A DNA stretch of 64,000 nucleotides. Source: Spirosoma aerolatum (GTDB lineage Bacteria > Bacteroidota > Bacteroidia > Cytophagales > Spirosomataceae). The notes below the pieces were generated by a model. The model made no database searches. It worked only from the letters and a program-made list of their open reading frames with translations, and was not told where the DNA came from. Both the position numbers and the translations under genes were made by a program. The first letter of the stretch is position 1, and each line of letters starts with the position of its first letter. Positions 35,863 to 45,248 of this stretch are shown in pieces. Where the stretch lies: NCBI RefSeq assembly GCF_002056795.1, contig NZ_CP020104.1:2243001-2307000 (forward strand), written 5' to 3'.

Positions 35863-38800
35863 TTAAGGCGTACCCGCCAGATAGCCCAGATACAGCACCG
35901 ACTGGTCGTACTGATAGAGCAAATCGAGGTAATTTAGCCGGATGGTAAGTGCCTGCTGGAGAGCCAGCGAATACTCAACATAGCCAATGTCGCCCCCGCT
36001 GAACGCTCGTTGCGCCTGACTCTGGATAACCTGGGCCTGGGCCAGACCCGTTTGTTCGTAATAGGTCAGCGCATCGCGGTATTGGTTGTATTGGGCCACG
36101 GCTTTCGCTACTTGTTGCTGAAGTGCAGTCTGTTGGGCCTGGAGCTCCTTTTGCGCCAGTTGTTCACCGACACGGGCTGCTTCGACCCGTGCCCGTCCAG
36201 CTCCGCCAACCAGCGGGAACATCACCCCAACTTGCCCGCCCTGAAACCGATACCCTGGCCCGAAATACAACTCCTGCCCATTGATAAGCTGGTTGCCCGT
36301 CAGGGTCTGTGAGAAAAAACTAACCAGAAAGTCAGGTTTCAGCCGGGCCTGTTCCACCAGTCGACTCTGTTCAGCAATTTGGATTTGCTGCTGCAACTGG
36401 CGGATCAATGGGTTTTGGGCCAGCAGCGAACTATCCGTCGGTAAGGTGAGGGTCAGTTTGGGCAACGGTTGATCGGGGAGAGTAGCGGGTTCCTGACGGA
36501 GCAGTAGCGTCTGTAACCGCGATTGGGCATCGATCTGGGCTGCCTGATTCTGAGCCAGCCGAACTCGCTGGTCGGCCAGTTGGCTTTCGGCCGTTGCTTT
36601 TTCCAGGGTGTTGGTTTCGCCTACGCGTAACCGAACGGTAGCTGCCTTGACGAAGGCTGTCAGCAAGGTGTCCTGTTGCTGAAAAAGGCGGTTACGCTGT
36701 GCCAGATAGAGCAGATCGTAGTATGTCTGTTTTACCTGATACACGACGTCGTTGCGGGTTACCTGAGCAGTTGCCTGCCTCCCCGACACCGTCTGATCAT
36801 TGAGTTTGGCCAATCGTTGCATCAGGGTTGGGTTCGGAATGGTTTGCGTCAGTGTCAGGTTATTGTCGAACCGGCGGCTGTTGTATTGCCCCAACATCAG
36901 TACTGCCGATAACCGACCCGGATCATAGGCCGTTCGTCGGAGCGCCTGCTGTTGGTTCACGCTTAACTCCGCAAGCTGTACCTGCGCATTGCGAGTTGTA
37001 GCCAACTGGATGGCCTGTTCCAGGGATACTAGCTGGGGTGCCTGCGCGTTGGATGTTTGTGGTATATAAAGCCCACCCATTAGCATAAAGCCCAGGATGA
37101 CAGTCGCCGGAATGGTTGTCGGTCCTTTTTGGACTGCCTTCATCTCACGTTCAATGGATTTTTTCTCCAGAATCGAATACAGAATGGGAATAATGAGGAG
37201 CGTCAGTAGGGTAGCGGTCAACAGGCCACCGATCACGACGGTGGCCAGTGGCTTCTGGACTTCGGCCCCCGCCGAATTGGACAGCGCCATCGGGATAAAA
37301 CCAAACGAAGCGACTAAAGCCGTCATAATAACCGGACGTAATCGAACTTCAGTGCCGCGCCGGATAATTTCGACTAAATCGGTTAGCCCTTCATCGTGGC
37401 GAAGTCGGTTAAACTCCGCGATAAGCACAATACCGTTCAAGACCGATACCCCGAAAAGGGCAATGAAGCCGACACCTGCTGAAATACTAAACGGCATATC
37501 CCGAATCAATAACGCGAAAATGCCCCCAATAGCGGCCAGTGGAATGGCCATGAAAATCAGCAGACTTTGCCGAATCGAATGGAAGGTAAAAAACAGAAGC
37601 GCGAAAATGAGTGCCAGGGCTACCGGAACCGCAATACCGAGTCGACGCTTGGCATCCACCAGATTCTCGAACTGCCCACCATAGGTGACCGAATAGCCCG
37701 GCGGAAGCTTGATCTGCCGACTCACTTTCTGCTGCAATTCGGTCACTATACTTTCAACATCGCGACCACGAACGTTGAAACCCAGCGTAATCCGACGGTG
37801 TGTGTTGTCGCGCTGAATCTGGTTGGGTGCCTGCTGCATACTAACCTGAGCTAGTTGGGAAAGAGGGATTTGCTGCGTCATGCCATTCGGGCCGGGTGGC
37901 GTTGCTACATATAAATTCTGAACATCCTCAATGTGCTGGCGTTTGTCGGCTGCTAGCCTGACCACCAGGTCGAATCGTTTTTCGCCTTCAAAGACCTGCC
38001 CCGCCGATTGTCCGGCAAAAGCGGTGTTGATGGTCCGGTTCACATCGGTCACGTTGAGGCCAAACCGGGCTAGTTTTGATCGGTCGAGCTGAATCTGTAT
38101 CTGGGCCAGTCCGGCCACTTGCTCCACATACAGGTCTTTAGCTCCGCTGATGGTACGGATAATGCGCCCTACCTGACCAGCGAGTCGTTCGAGTTGCTGT
38201 AGATCATCGCCATAAATTTTCAGTGCTACATCCTGCCGCGCTCCGGTCATCAGCTCATTGAAGCGCATTTGAACGGGTTGTTGGAAACCGAACGTAACAC
38301 CGGGAATCACCGAGAGGGCTTCGGCCATTTTATTCGCCAGTTCGTCGCGGGTAGTAGCCGAAGTCCATTGGTCTTTGGGCTTCAGAATAATCATCTGATC
38401 GGCGGCTTCGATGGCCATTGGGTCGGTAGGTATTTCGCCTGATCCAATTTTGGCGACGACCTGTTCGACTTCGGGAAACTGCTTTAACAAAATCCGCTCG
38501 GCTTTCAGGGTGGCATCGACCGTTTCGGACAGTGAGCTACCGGTGAGTGTGCGTGTATCGACCGCGAAATCGCCTTCGTCAAGCTGCGGAATGAATTCAC
38601 CACCCATGCGTGTAAACAGAAACCCGGTCACTACCAGCATGGCGATGGCTGTTCCTAAAACAGGGATTCGATGCCGAAGGGCCCAGAGCAGGACAGGCTC
38701 ATAGAATCGATGCAGCCGTTTCATCAACTTATCGGAAAACGATTCTTTATGAACCACGTTTTTGTTCAGCAGTAAGGCCGAGATCATTGGTACATAGGTT

Positions 38801-40278
38801 AGCGAGAGGATAAATGCACCCAGAATGGCAAAGGCAACCGTTAAGGCCATGGGTCGGAACATCTTGCCTTCGATGCCGGAAAGGGCCAGAATAGGCAGGT
38901 ATACGATCAGAATGATGATTTCGCCAAAGGCAGCCGACGACCGAATCCGACTGGCTGAGCCAAATACTTCATCATCCATCTGTTCCTGGGTAAGCACCTG
39001 ATCTTTATTCCGCATAATGATATGATGCAGGGTAGCTTCTACGATGATGACGGCGCCGTCTACAATCAGCCCGAAATCGATAGCGCCCAGGCTCATCAGG
39101 TTACCCGATACGCCAAACAGATTCATCATCGAAATAGCAAACAGTAGGGCCAGCGGAATAACGGAAGCTACTACGACACCCGCCCGCCAGTTACCCAGTA
39201 GCAGCACCAGTACAATAATGACGATGATCGCTCCTTCCAGTAAGTTTCGTTCGACGGTACTGATGGCGCTGTTAACCATCTTGGTTCGGTCGAGGAACGG
39301 GATAATCTGTACTCCTTCCGGCAGGGTTTTCTGAATTTCGGTGATCTTGGCTTTTACTTGCTTAATCACTTCGGACGAATTGCCCCCTTTGATCATCATG
39401 ACGACAGCCCCAACCGTTTCGCCCTGACCATTCCGCGTAACAGCTCCGTAGCGCACAGCCGAACCCGTGCCGACCTGAGCCACATCGCGTATACGAATGG
39501 GTAAACCCTGTGCATTCAGTTTGACCATGATGTTACCGATGTCGTCGGTCGATCCGATTAGCCCGTTGGCGCGGATGAAATACGCGTTGGGCTTCTGGTC
39601 GATATAAGCGCCACCCGTGTTTTGATTATTCTGCTGAAGGGTCGTAAACAGGTCATTGATGGTGATGCCGTAACTGCGAAGCCGGTCTGGATCTACGGCG
39701 ATTTCGTACTGCTTTAACAGTCCACCGAAGCCACTGACATCAGCAACACCGGGTGTTCCGAGCAGTCCACGGCGGATAATCCAGTCCTGAATGGTACGCA
39801 GATCGCTGAGGGTGTAGCGGTTTTCATAGCCTTTTTTCGGAACAACGGTATACTGGAAAATTTCGCCCAGCCCTGTTGTAACAGGGGCCAGGGTGGGTGT
39901 ACCTACTCCCGGCGGAATTTGGGTGTTGACAGCAATCAGCCGTTCGGCAATCTGCTGGCGAGCCCAGTATATATCCGTAGCATCTGTAAAAACAACGGTA
40001 ACAATCGACAGGCCGAAACGGGAAAACGACCGGATTTCGATTAGGTCCGGAATGTTCGACAACCCCACTTCGACCGGAAAGGTAACCAGTCGTTCAATGT
40101 CTTCAGCCGCCAGCGATGGGCTGCTGGTGATAATCTGCACCTGGTTGTTCGTAATATCGGGTACGGCATCGATCGGAAGTTGAGTGGCCGACCAGCCTCC
40201 CCAAATGATCAGGGCCAGGGTAAACAGGCCAATAATTAATTTATTATGAATTGAGAAATGAATAATCGCATTCAGCAT
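35863..40278 (-). CDS. heavy-metal RND pump fused to a TolC-like outer-membrane channel
   Basis: A 1471-residue fusion. Residues 1 to about 1040 are a CusA/CzcA-type RND pump: LPIDAVPDITNNQVQI near 32-47, the TM4 proton-relay segment GAIDFGLIVDGAVIIVEA near 400-417, and MGGEFIPQLDEGDFAV near 560-575. A short linker with its own hydrophobic stretch (about 1055-1075, ending SNAQAP, like a retained signal peptide) leads to a TolC/CzcC-family channel of about 400 residues ending in LYQYDQSVLYLGYLAG. Such fusions are recurrent in Bacteroidota. The gene follows the His-rich small protein and precedes the adaptor. Confidence 0.92.
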   Translation of the reverse strand: MLNAIIHFSIHNKLIIGLFTLALIIWGGWSATQLPIDAVPDITNNQVQIITSSPSLAAEDIERLVTFPVEVGLSNIPDLIEIRSFSRFGLSIVTVVFTDATDIYWARQQIAERLIAVNTQIPPGVGTPTLAPVTTGLGEIFQYTVVPKKGYENRYTLSDLRTIQDWIIRRGLLGTPGVADVSGFGGLLKQYEIAVDPDRLRSYGITINDLFTTLQQNNQNTGGAYIDQKPNAYFIRANGLIGSTDDIGNIMVKLNAQGLPIRIRDVAQVGTGSAVRYGAVTRNGQGETVGAVVMMIKGGNSSEVIKQVKAKITEIQKTLPEGVQIIPFLDRTKMVNSAISTVERNLLEGAIIVIIVLVLLLGNWRAGVVVASVIPLALLFAISMMNLFGVSGNLMSLGAIDFGLIVDGAVIIVEATLHHIIMRNKDQVLTQEQMDDEVFGSASRIRSSAAFGEIIILIVYLPILALSGIEGKMFRPMALTVAFAILGAFILSLTYVPMISALLLNKNVVHKESFSDKLMKRLHRFYEPVLLWALRHRIPVLGTAIAMLVVTGFLFTRMGGEFIPQLDEGDFAVDTRTLTGSSLSETVDATLKAERILLKQFPEVEQVVAKIGSGEIPTDPMAIEAADQMIILKPKDQWTSATTRDELANKMAEALSVIPGVTFGFQQPVQMRFNELMTGARQDVALKIYGDDLQQLERLAGQVGRIIRTISGAKDLYVEQVAGLAQIQIQLDRSKLARFGLNVTDVNRTINTAFAGQSAGQVFEGEKRFDLVVRLAADKRQHIEDVQNLYVATPPGPNGMTQQIPLSQLAQVSMQQAPNQIQRDNTHRRITLGFNVRGRDVESIVTELQQKVSRQIKLPPGYSVTYGGQFENLVDAKRRLGIAVPVALALIFALLFFTFHSIRQSLLIFMAIPLAAIGGIFALLIRDMPFSISAGVGFIALFGVSVLNGIVLIAEFNRLRHDEGLTDLVEIIRRGTEVRLRPVIMTALVASFGFIPMALSNSAGAEVQKPLATVVIGGLLTATLLTLLIIPILYSILEKKSIEREMKAVQKGPTTIPATVILGFMLMGGLYIPQTSNAQAPQLVSLEQAIQLATTRNAQVQLAELSVNQQQALRRTAYDPGRLSAVLMLGQYNSRRFDNNLTLTQTIPNPTLMQRLAKLNDQTVSGRQATAQVTRNDVVYQVKQTYYDLLYLAQRNRLFQQQDTLLTAFVKAATVRLRVGETNTLEKATAESQLADQRVRLAQNQAAQIDAQSRLQTLLLRQEPATLPDQPLPKLTLTLPTDSSLLAQNPLIRQLQQQIQIAEQSRLVEQARLKPDFLVSFFSQTLTGNQLINGQELYFGPGYRFQGGQVGVMFPLVGGAGRARVEAARVGEQLAQKELQAQQTALQQQVAKAVAQYNQYRDALTYYEQTGLAQAQVIQSQAQRAFSGGDIGYVEYSLALQQALTIRLNYLDLLYQYDQSVLYLGYLAGTP

Positions 40279-40391
40279 CGCTACTCAAGGATCATAAGCC
40301 AGCTATAAACGGTTGGGAAATCACATTAATCCCGACTTGGCGGTCGATAGAAGCGATTGCCCGGAAATACGTGCCTGAATAATCGGTCCGA

Positions 40392-40410
40392 ATCAATCCT
40401 ATCGATTGAT
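40392..40410. repeat. small hairpin ATCAATC-CTATC-GATTGAT
   Basis: Seven-base arms at 40392-40398 and 40404-40410 in the 219-base gap between the His-rich gene and the pump gene. Possible operator; nothing else is seen in the gap. Confidence 0.3.
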
Positions 40411-40497
40411 CGAAAGCGTAAGAAGAATCAAAAACATGGGGGAATACAAAACGGATTTGACCCGTTTGGGCACACTGCGCCCTGTCTGTACGCAGGC

Positions 40498-40884
40498 TTA
40501 GCGTCGGGGTGGGTTGATCAGCGACGAGACGCTCAGAAACGAATAGAGATTGGCGTACCGGAAAAAAGCCGTCCGGGCCAGGATAAGAATCGCCAGCGAA
40601 GCAAAGGCAAACAATAAAAAAGGATTTGGAGAGAATACCGGAGCAGCATGGCCCACCGCTGGCAGGTTGTGGTGGCTATGATTGGGATGCTTCTGGTGTT
40701 CGGAGTTGGCACCGTAATGCATTTCCATAAAATCCAGAAAGCTCAGGTTCGGCTGTTGCCGCCGATGCTCGCGGTAATGCTGGGCCAGTTCAATGAGTCG
40801 GCTGGTCTGATCAATGCCAAAACCAGGAAGCAAACTGCTTCCCGTTATCAGCAATGCCAGTAAAAACACAACCACCGACTTCAT
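40498..40884 (-). CDS. small His-rich exported protein heading the metal-efflux operon
   Basis: A 128-residue protein with a signal peptide (about residues 1-20), a middle segment rich in His (MHYGANSEHQKHPNHSHHNLP near 54-74) and a hydrophobic helix at about 88-108 followed by a basic C-terminus. The His cluster could bind Zn, Cu or Ni in the periplasm and pass it to the pump next door. Similar short proteins sit before czc/cus operons in Bacteroidota; the specific role is not established. It stands 219 bases upstream of the fusion pump on the same strand. Confidence 0.72.
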   Translation of the reverse strand: MKSVVVFLLALLITGSSLLPGFGIDQTSRLIELAQHYREHRRQQPNLSFLDFMEMHYGANSEHQKHPNHSHHNLPAVGHAAPVFSPNPFLLFAFASLAILILARTAFFRYANLYSFLSVSSLINPPRR

Positions 40885-41063
40885 GAATCCTGCCTTACTT
40901 GTTTAAGCCCTTAACGTAAAGTTGGTCAGAAAGTTTAAAGACCCCAAGCGTCAATGCTTATTTAGAAATAATCCAGGCTTTCTTCTTTAATGGAATGTTT
41001 CTGGACGAACTGGCCAGCAGGTTGCTTTGGAAGAGGCAAACCAATACAGCCTATTGGTAGTTG

Positions 41064-41483
41064 TTAGGGATTTACCGATTGATTGGCCCGGGCTAATTTT
41101 TTGGTTACCATATGAATGCGTCTACGGGAAATACGAGCTGTATAGCCATTGGTTAAGCAAACTTCAAGCGTTGCATTGTTGGGGTTGTTGAGTGTTTGGA
41201 CGAACAGGGGGTTGATCATCTCGGATTTATGCACCCGTATAAAATCGCTAAGCTGGTGTTCAAACCATTTGAGCGTCTGCGTGATCAGAACGGGTTTAGA
41301 GGGTTCGGTTAAATAAACCCAGGTATAATTGCCAAATCCCATCAGACGAATGATTGAATTGTGAGTGATCGGTCTATCCAGGCCAGGCAGGCGAATCTGG
41401 TTTGCCCGGCTAATGAGGGGGCTTTGCAGGAAATGGTTGGTTAGTGTTTGAGTGGGTAGAATATCTGAATCAAGCAACTGCAT
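41064..41483 (-). CDS. stand-alone LytTR DNA-binding protein
   Basis: A 139-residue protein with a LytTR domain from about residue 37 (ITHNSIIRLMGFGNYTWVYLTE) to 130 (NGYTARISRRRIHMV). HKSEMINP near 84-91 is a LytTR core motif. The N-terminal 35 residues have no receiver domain, so control must come from elsewhere, or it acts constitutively. LytTR proteins bind paired 9-10 base repeats and often regulate surface or sugar genes. It lies downstream of a GH32 gene on the same strand with a hairpin between. Confidence 0.85.
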   Translation of the reverse strand: MQLLDSDILPTQTLTNHFLQSPLISRANQIRLPGLDRPITHNSIIRLMGFGNYTWVYLTEPSKPVLITQTLKWFEHQLSDFIRVHKSEMINPLFVQTLNNPNNATLEVCLTNGYTARISRRRIHMVTKKLARANQSVNP

Positions 41484-41512
41484 ACACCGTTAATAATTTT
41501 CGAAAATACTAA

Positions 41513-41541
41513 ATGGCCCGCCTTGCCAATAGACGGGCCGT
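41513..41541 (-). terminator. hairpin between GH32 and LytTR genes
   Basis: ATGGCCCG (41513-41520) pairs with CGGGCCGT (41534-41541), one G-T wobble, loop 13. It follows the GH32 gene in the direction of transcription and precedes the LytTR start by 30 bases. Confidence 0.5.
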
Positions 41542-41657
41542 TCATAGATAGTATAGAGACGATAAAAAGTCTGGATGTAACGGTAAGATATCCCTTTTTT
41601 GAAAATTTTTGTCGCAAGTAGTTGATGGCTTTCGGGGCTTGCGAAAGAGCGACAGGC

Positions 41658-43235
41658 TCAATGCTTGGTATTTATAGACGATTTCAGTTGGGTGTAGTTC
41701 AGCGTAGGAATGGTTATACCGGTGGCCGATTTGATAGTCAACTTGTTCATTAGCTTGTCTGAAAAAAATACATCAGTCATTACTGTTAATCCACCGTCGG
41801 CGAATAATTCGACCGAAGCGACATCGGCTAACAGGCTAATCGACAAAGTTTTATCGGTCGACAGGCGAGGGGCGGTATGCCGTTTGCCGAAGCCTTTTTC
41901 AAAATCGATTTTGCCCGACCGGCTTCGATCTATGTAATATACGTTAGCTGATTTATCGTAGCCAATTTCCAGTTCGTTTCCCCGCTCATTCACCAGTATA
42001 ATAGAAAAGTCGTTGGCTGTTTGCGTGGTCAGGTTCAATCGGAATAACCCCGACGCATTCTTTGCTTTACGGGTCAGATCATACGCTCCTTTTACTGTTA
42101 TATTTTTTTCGGTAAATCGTTGCCCGTTCAATACATCCAATTCGTTTACGGGCGTCGAAGTGAGATAAAATTCTTTGTTGACTTCCTTTAGCTGGAGTAA
42201 ACGGGGTACTGTGGTTGCGCTACGCCAGGCCGATGTGGGTACCACCTGGGCATACTGCCAATTGCTCATCCAGCCCATCAGGATTGTACGGTTGCCTGTA
42301 TTGGAAAAGGTCACCCCTGCATAATTGTCGGTGCCATAATCCATCCACCGGGTTTGGGTTGAATACGGTTTGAAGGATTTGCCATCGAAATCGCCCACAA
42401 AATACTGCGTCGCCGAACCCCCGTTTGGCCCACCGGGGTTAATACTGACCAGCAATACCCAGACTTTTTTGCCATTGTGCTCCAGTGAGAGTAGGTCCGG
42501 GCATTCCCAAACGCCCCCATGTGCGCCCAGATTATAGCCAAACTCACTTTCCTTCGACCATTTTTTCAGATCGGGCGAGGCATAAAACGTGACCCGGTCT
42601 TTAGTCGCCAAGGTCATGATCCACTTTTTTTGCGGCTCGTACCACCGCACTTTGGGGTCTCTGAAATCGACAATACCTGGGTTTTGAAGTACTGGATTAC
42701 CTGCATATTTCGTCCAGGTTTTACCTTCGTCGAGGCTGTAGGCGATACTCTGATACTGAAACTTATCCGACTTTTTCTTTTCCAGCTCGGGATTGTGGTG
42801 CGTAAAAATAGCAACCAGTGGCGTCTGCCCTTTTTTGCCGAATCCACTGGTATTGTGGACATCGACTACGGCGCTGCCCGAAAAAATATAGCCCAATTTA
42901 TCTGGGTACAAAGCAATCGGTTGTTCCTGCCAGTGTACCATGTCCTTGCTGGTGGCATGGCCCCAGTGCATCGGCCCCCATTTAGTGTCGTTGGGATAAT
43001 ACTGAAAAAACAGATGGTAGGTGCCGTTCAGATATACCATCCCGTTGGGGTCGTTCATCCAGTGAGCTTTGGGCGTGAAGTGGTATTGAGGTCGGTAAGG
43101 TTCCGTTTGGGTGGTAGCCTGACCGAAAAGCGGATAGCCTGAAACGATAAAAAGGATGGCCAGAACAAGTTGTTTAGGAGGCTTGCGGTAGGGATTCGAA
43201 AACAAAGAGGTTAGTCTACACACGTTCAGCGTCAT
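41658..43235 (-). CDS. glycoside hydrolase family 32 (levanase/fructan beta-fructosidase)
   Basis: A 525-residue exported enzyme that cleaves fructose from levan, inulin or sucrose. The leader ends at about residue 40 (SGYPLFGQA). The family's three catalytic motifs are intact: WMNDPNG with nucleophile Asp62, FRDPKV with transition-state Asp193, and WECPDL with acid/base Glu244. The N-terminal five-blade propeller covers about 50-370 and a beta-sandwich follows to residue 520. No sus genes or fructokinase are adjacent. The LytTR gene downstream could regulate it. Confidence 0.94.
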   Translation of the reverse strand: MTLNVCRLTSLFSNPYRKPPKQLVLAILFIVSGYPLFGQATTQTEPYRPQYHFTPKAHWMNDPNGMVYLNGTYHLFFQYYPNDTKWGPMHWGHATSKDMVHWQEQPIALYPDKLGYIFSGSAVVDVHNTSGFGKKGQTPLVAIFTHHNPELEKKKSDKFQYQSIAYSLDEGKTWTKYAGNPVLQNPGIVDFRDPKVRWYEPQKKWIMTLATKDRVTFYASPDLKKWSKESEFGYNLGAHGGVWECPDLLSLEHNGKKVWVLLVSINPGGPNGGSATQYFVGDFDGKSFKPYSTQTRWMDYGTDNYAGVTFSNTGNRTILMGWMSNWQYAQVVPTSAWRSATTVPRLLQLKEVNKEFYLTSTPVNELDVLNGQRFTEKNITVKGAYDLTRKAKNASGLFRLNLTTQTANDFSIILVNERGNELEIGYDKSANVYYIDRSRSGKIDFEKGFGKRHTAPRLSTDKTLSISLLADVASVELFADGGLTVMTDVFFSDKLMNKLTIKSATGITIPTLNYTQLKSSINTKH

Positions 43236-43435
43236 TGGATCGGCGGTTCAGGGTTCGAAATAGAGCAAAGATAAGCGGCATCGCTTTCATCCAATACCAA
43301 CAGCCACCTATTGACAGATGCCCGCCTGTAGCACACTCAGAATCGCCTTTTGTGCATTACCCCTTCTCCGTCGAAAAAATCCTGCCTATTCTTGCCCTAT
43401 TCCTAAGAAGAAACGGGATATTACTAGCTGCATGC

Positions 43436-44455
43436 ATGAAAATCATTGTCAATCTCAATTGGACGATACTGGGCCTGGGTATACTGTTGTTGACCTACGT
43501 GCTGATTAGTAAAAAAACGTTTGGTAATGACCCCGCCGGACAGGGACTAGCCAATGCCTATTCTCTACTCGGTCTGATCATACTGGTAGTTTTATTACTG
43601 GCCAATTGTCTGCCGTTCAACTGGGTGCGTATTACCGTCTTTGTCCTACTCTGCCTGCCAATAGTGGGTATGCTGCCTCAGTTAGTTCTGAGGCTGTCTT
43701 CGGCAGTAAACGAGGCTAAACGCGAGCAGAAACGCTTCGATGGTCGGTACTACTTTGCAGATCGGGACCGGCAAAACCTGGCAAACGCTATTGCCATCCA
43801 GGATGTAGAACAGGTACGCAGCCTGTTACAATTGCCAATCCCTAATTTGAGTGCGCCTGGAACGGATCATGTTTCTGTGCTCGATTATGCGGCCATGCTT
43901 GCCATTACGCACCCGGACGAAGCCGTATCGATAGCCATTCTCTCGGCCCTGATGGATCAGGGAGCTACTATCGAAACCACCGATGCCCATCATATCCCGA
44001 CGCATGTTCGGATAGGCCGGGGATGTACGCCGACCCTGCTTGAATGGTTTCTGAAAAAGGGAGCGAATCCGAACGCCAGAGACCCTGAAAATGAGTACGC
44101 GCCGATGCTTTTTTCGACGATGGCTGCCTACAGGGGCTCTGCTACTGAAAAAGTGCAGCTACTGTTAGCGTATGGAGCCGATCCAAACGGTCTGTATCCG
44201 GCACAGGCCCGTAGTTGGCTGGCCGGGCATACGGTGCTTCAGGCAGCGGCCCGTCAGTCGTTATGGGAGGTTTGCCGGGTTTTACTGGAAAAAGGAGCGG
44301 ACCCACGTCGAGAAGGTCCACAGCATTTCGTATTCACTGAATATGTAGTACATCAGGCTAACCTTCATGCGCAGATGGGGACGCAAAATGAGTCGTTTAC
44401 GACTATGCAGCAGACGTTGCAACATGTATTAGCCCACACATCATCAAAAAAGTAG
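43436..44455 (+). CDS. membrane-anchored ankyrin-repeat protein
   Basis: A 339-residue protein counted from MKIIVNLNWTI; the frame continues upstream but those codons overlap the start of the GH32 gene and show no features. Three hydrophobic helices (about residues 4-24, 39-56, 62-85) are followed by ankyrin-type repeats to the end: LANAIAIQDVEQVRSLLQLP near 121, ATIETTDAHHIPTHV near 180, TLLEWFLKKGANPNARDPEN near 200 and VLQAAARQSLWEVCRVLLEKGADP near 270. Ankyrin stacks bind protein partners; none is known here. It starts 22 bases before the DUF1963 gene, likely one transcript. Confidence 0.75.
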   Translation: MKIIVNLNWTILGLGILLLTYVLISKKTFGNDPAGQGLANAYSLLGLIILVVLLLANCLPFNWVRITVFVLLCLPIVGMLPQLVLRLSSAVNEAKREQKRFDGRYYFADRDRQNLANAIAIQDVEQVRSLLQLPIPNLSAPGTDHVSVLDYAAMLAITHPDEAVSIAILSALMDQGATIETTDAHHIPTHVRIGRGCTPTLLEWFLKKGANPNARDPENEYAPMLFSTMAAYRGSATEKVQLLLAYGADPNGLYPAQARSWLAGHTVLQAAARQSLWEVCRVLLEKGADPRREGPQHFVFTEYVVHQANLHAQMGTQNESFTTMQQTLQHVLAHTSSKK

Positions 44456-44476
44456 CACGCAAACTATTCCATAAGC

Positions 44477-45166
44477 ATGACGCAGAAAGCATTCCGTGAG
44501 GCAATTGGCCAGAAGGCAATTCGATTGAAAGTGGGTGGGTTTCGACCCGTCGATAAGCCACAGGCATCGTGGTTTGGTAAGGTGTTGTTGGCAGGCGTTG
44601 ATGAACAATGGCCGATGTCGAATGGAAAGCCTATGCGGGCCATCTGTCAGATCAATCTACAGGAATTTCCAGTTAAACCGGAATCGGTTCAGGATCTGGC
44701 GTTTATAACCTTATTCATCGACGCTGATGAAATCCCTAACCCCACCGATAAAAACGGAATGAGCTGGTGCCTGCGAACTTATCCATCCCTTGATGAATTG
44801 GTGCCACTTACTCAGGCTAATGCTACCAGTGGACCGGGGATTAAACCGCTTCAGATGATCCCTGAAGTTATTGAGATTGATTATCCAATGCTGGAAGATT
44901 GCCCGGTTCCGATTCCATCCTGGCTGAATGACGATGAGTACCCTGAACGATATCGTACTGTAGATGGAATTAAGTTCGGCGGATGGCCGACCCTGATTCA
45001 GGGTGAGATCGTTTGGGAAGCCAATGCGCAAATGCAGCCACAATTTGCTTTTCAGATCGACAGTGTAGAAAAGGCCCGCTGGTGGTGGGGCGACAATGGG
45101 GTAGCTTATTTTGGCCGCTGTCTGGAAAATACCGACGAATGGTCGTTTTCGTGGCAATGTTTTTAA
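44477..45166 (+). CDS. DUF1963 (YwqG-like) protein
   Basis: A 229-residue soluble protein. Family features are the substrate-groove motif FGGWPTLIQG near residue 170, the N-terminal SWFGKVLLAG and the closing WWWGDNGVAYFGR...WSFSWQCF. DUF1963 proteins are often next to ankyrin proteins and toxins or immunity proteins in other bacteria; here the gene follows an ankyrin gene by 21 bases. I cannot give it a function. A strong hairpin follows the stop. Confidence 0.78.
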   Translation: MTQKAFREAIGQKAIRLKVGGFRPVDKPQASWFGKVLLAGVDEQWPMSNGKPMRAICQINLQEFPVKPESVQDLAFITLFIDADEIPNPTDKNGMSWCLRTYPSLDELVPLTQANATSGPGIKPLQMIPEVIEIDYPMLEDCPVPIPSWLNDDEYPERYRTVDGIKFGGWPTLIQGEIVWEANAQMQPQFAFQIDSVEKARWWWGDNGVAYFGRCLENTDEWSFSWQCF

Positions 45167-45169
45167 AAG

Positions 45170-45221
45170 GTTAGGGTTTCAGACTGGCTACAATGTGATT
45201 TAGCCAGCCTGAAACCCTAAC
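45170..45221. terminator. 21-bp inverted repeat (one mismatch) between convergent genes
   Basis: Arms 45170-45190 and 45201-45221, loop 10, one A-C mismatch in the middle. It begins four bases after the DUF1963 stop codon and lies 28 bases before the end of the DUF892 gene. Confidence 0.8.
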
Positions 45222-45248
45222 TGTAACACTATCCGCTACAAAACGGAA

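Noticed and set aside
44477..45166. DUF1963 plus ankyrin gene as a toxin-immunity pair
   Set aside because: No toxin domain or secretion marker is nearby; the pairing alone is not enough.
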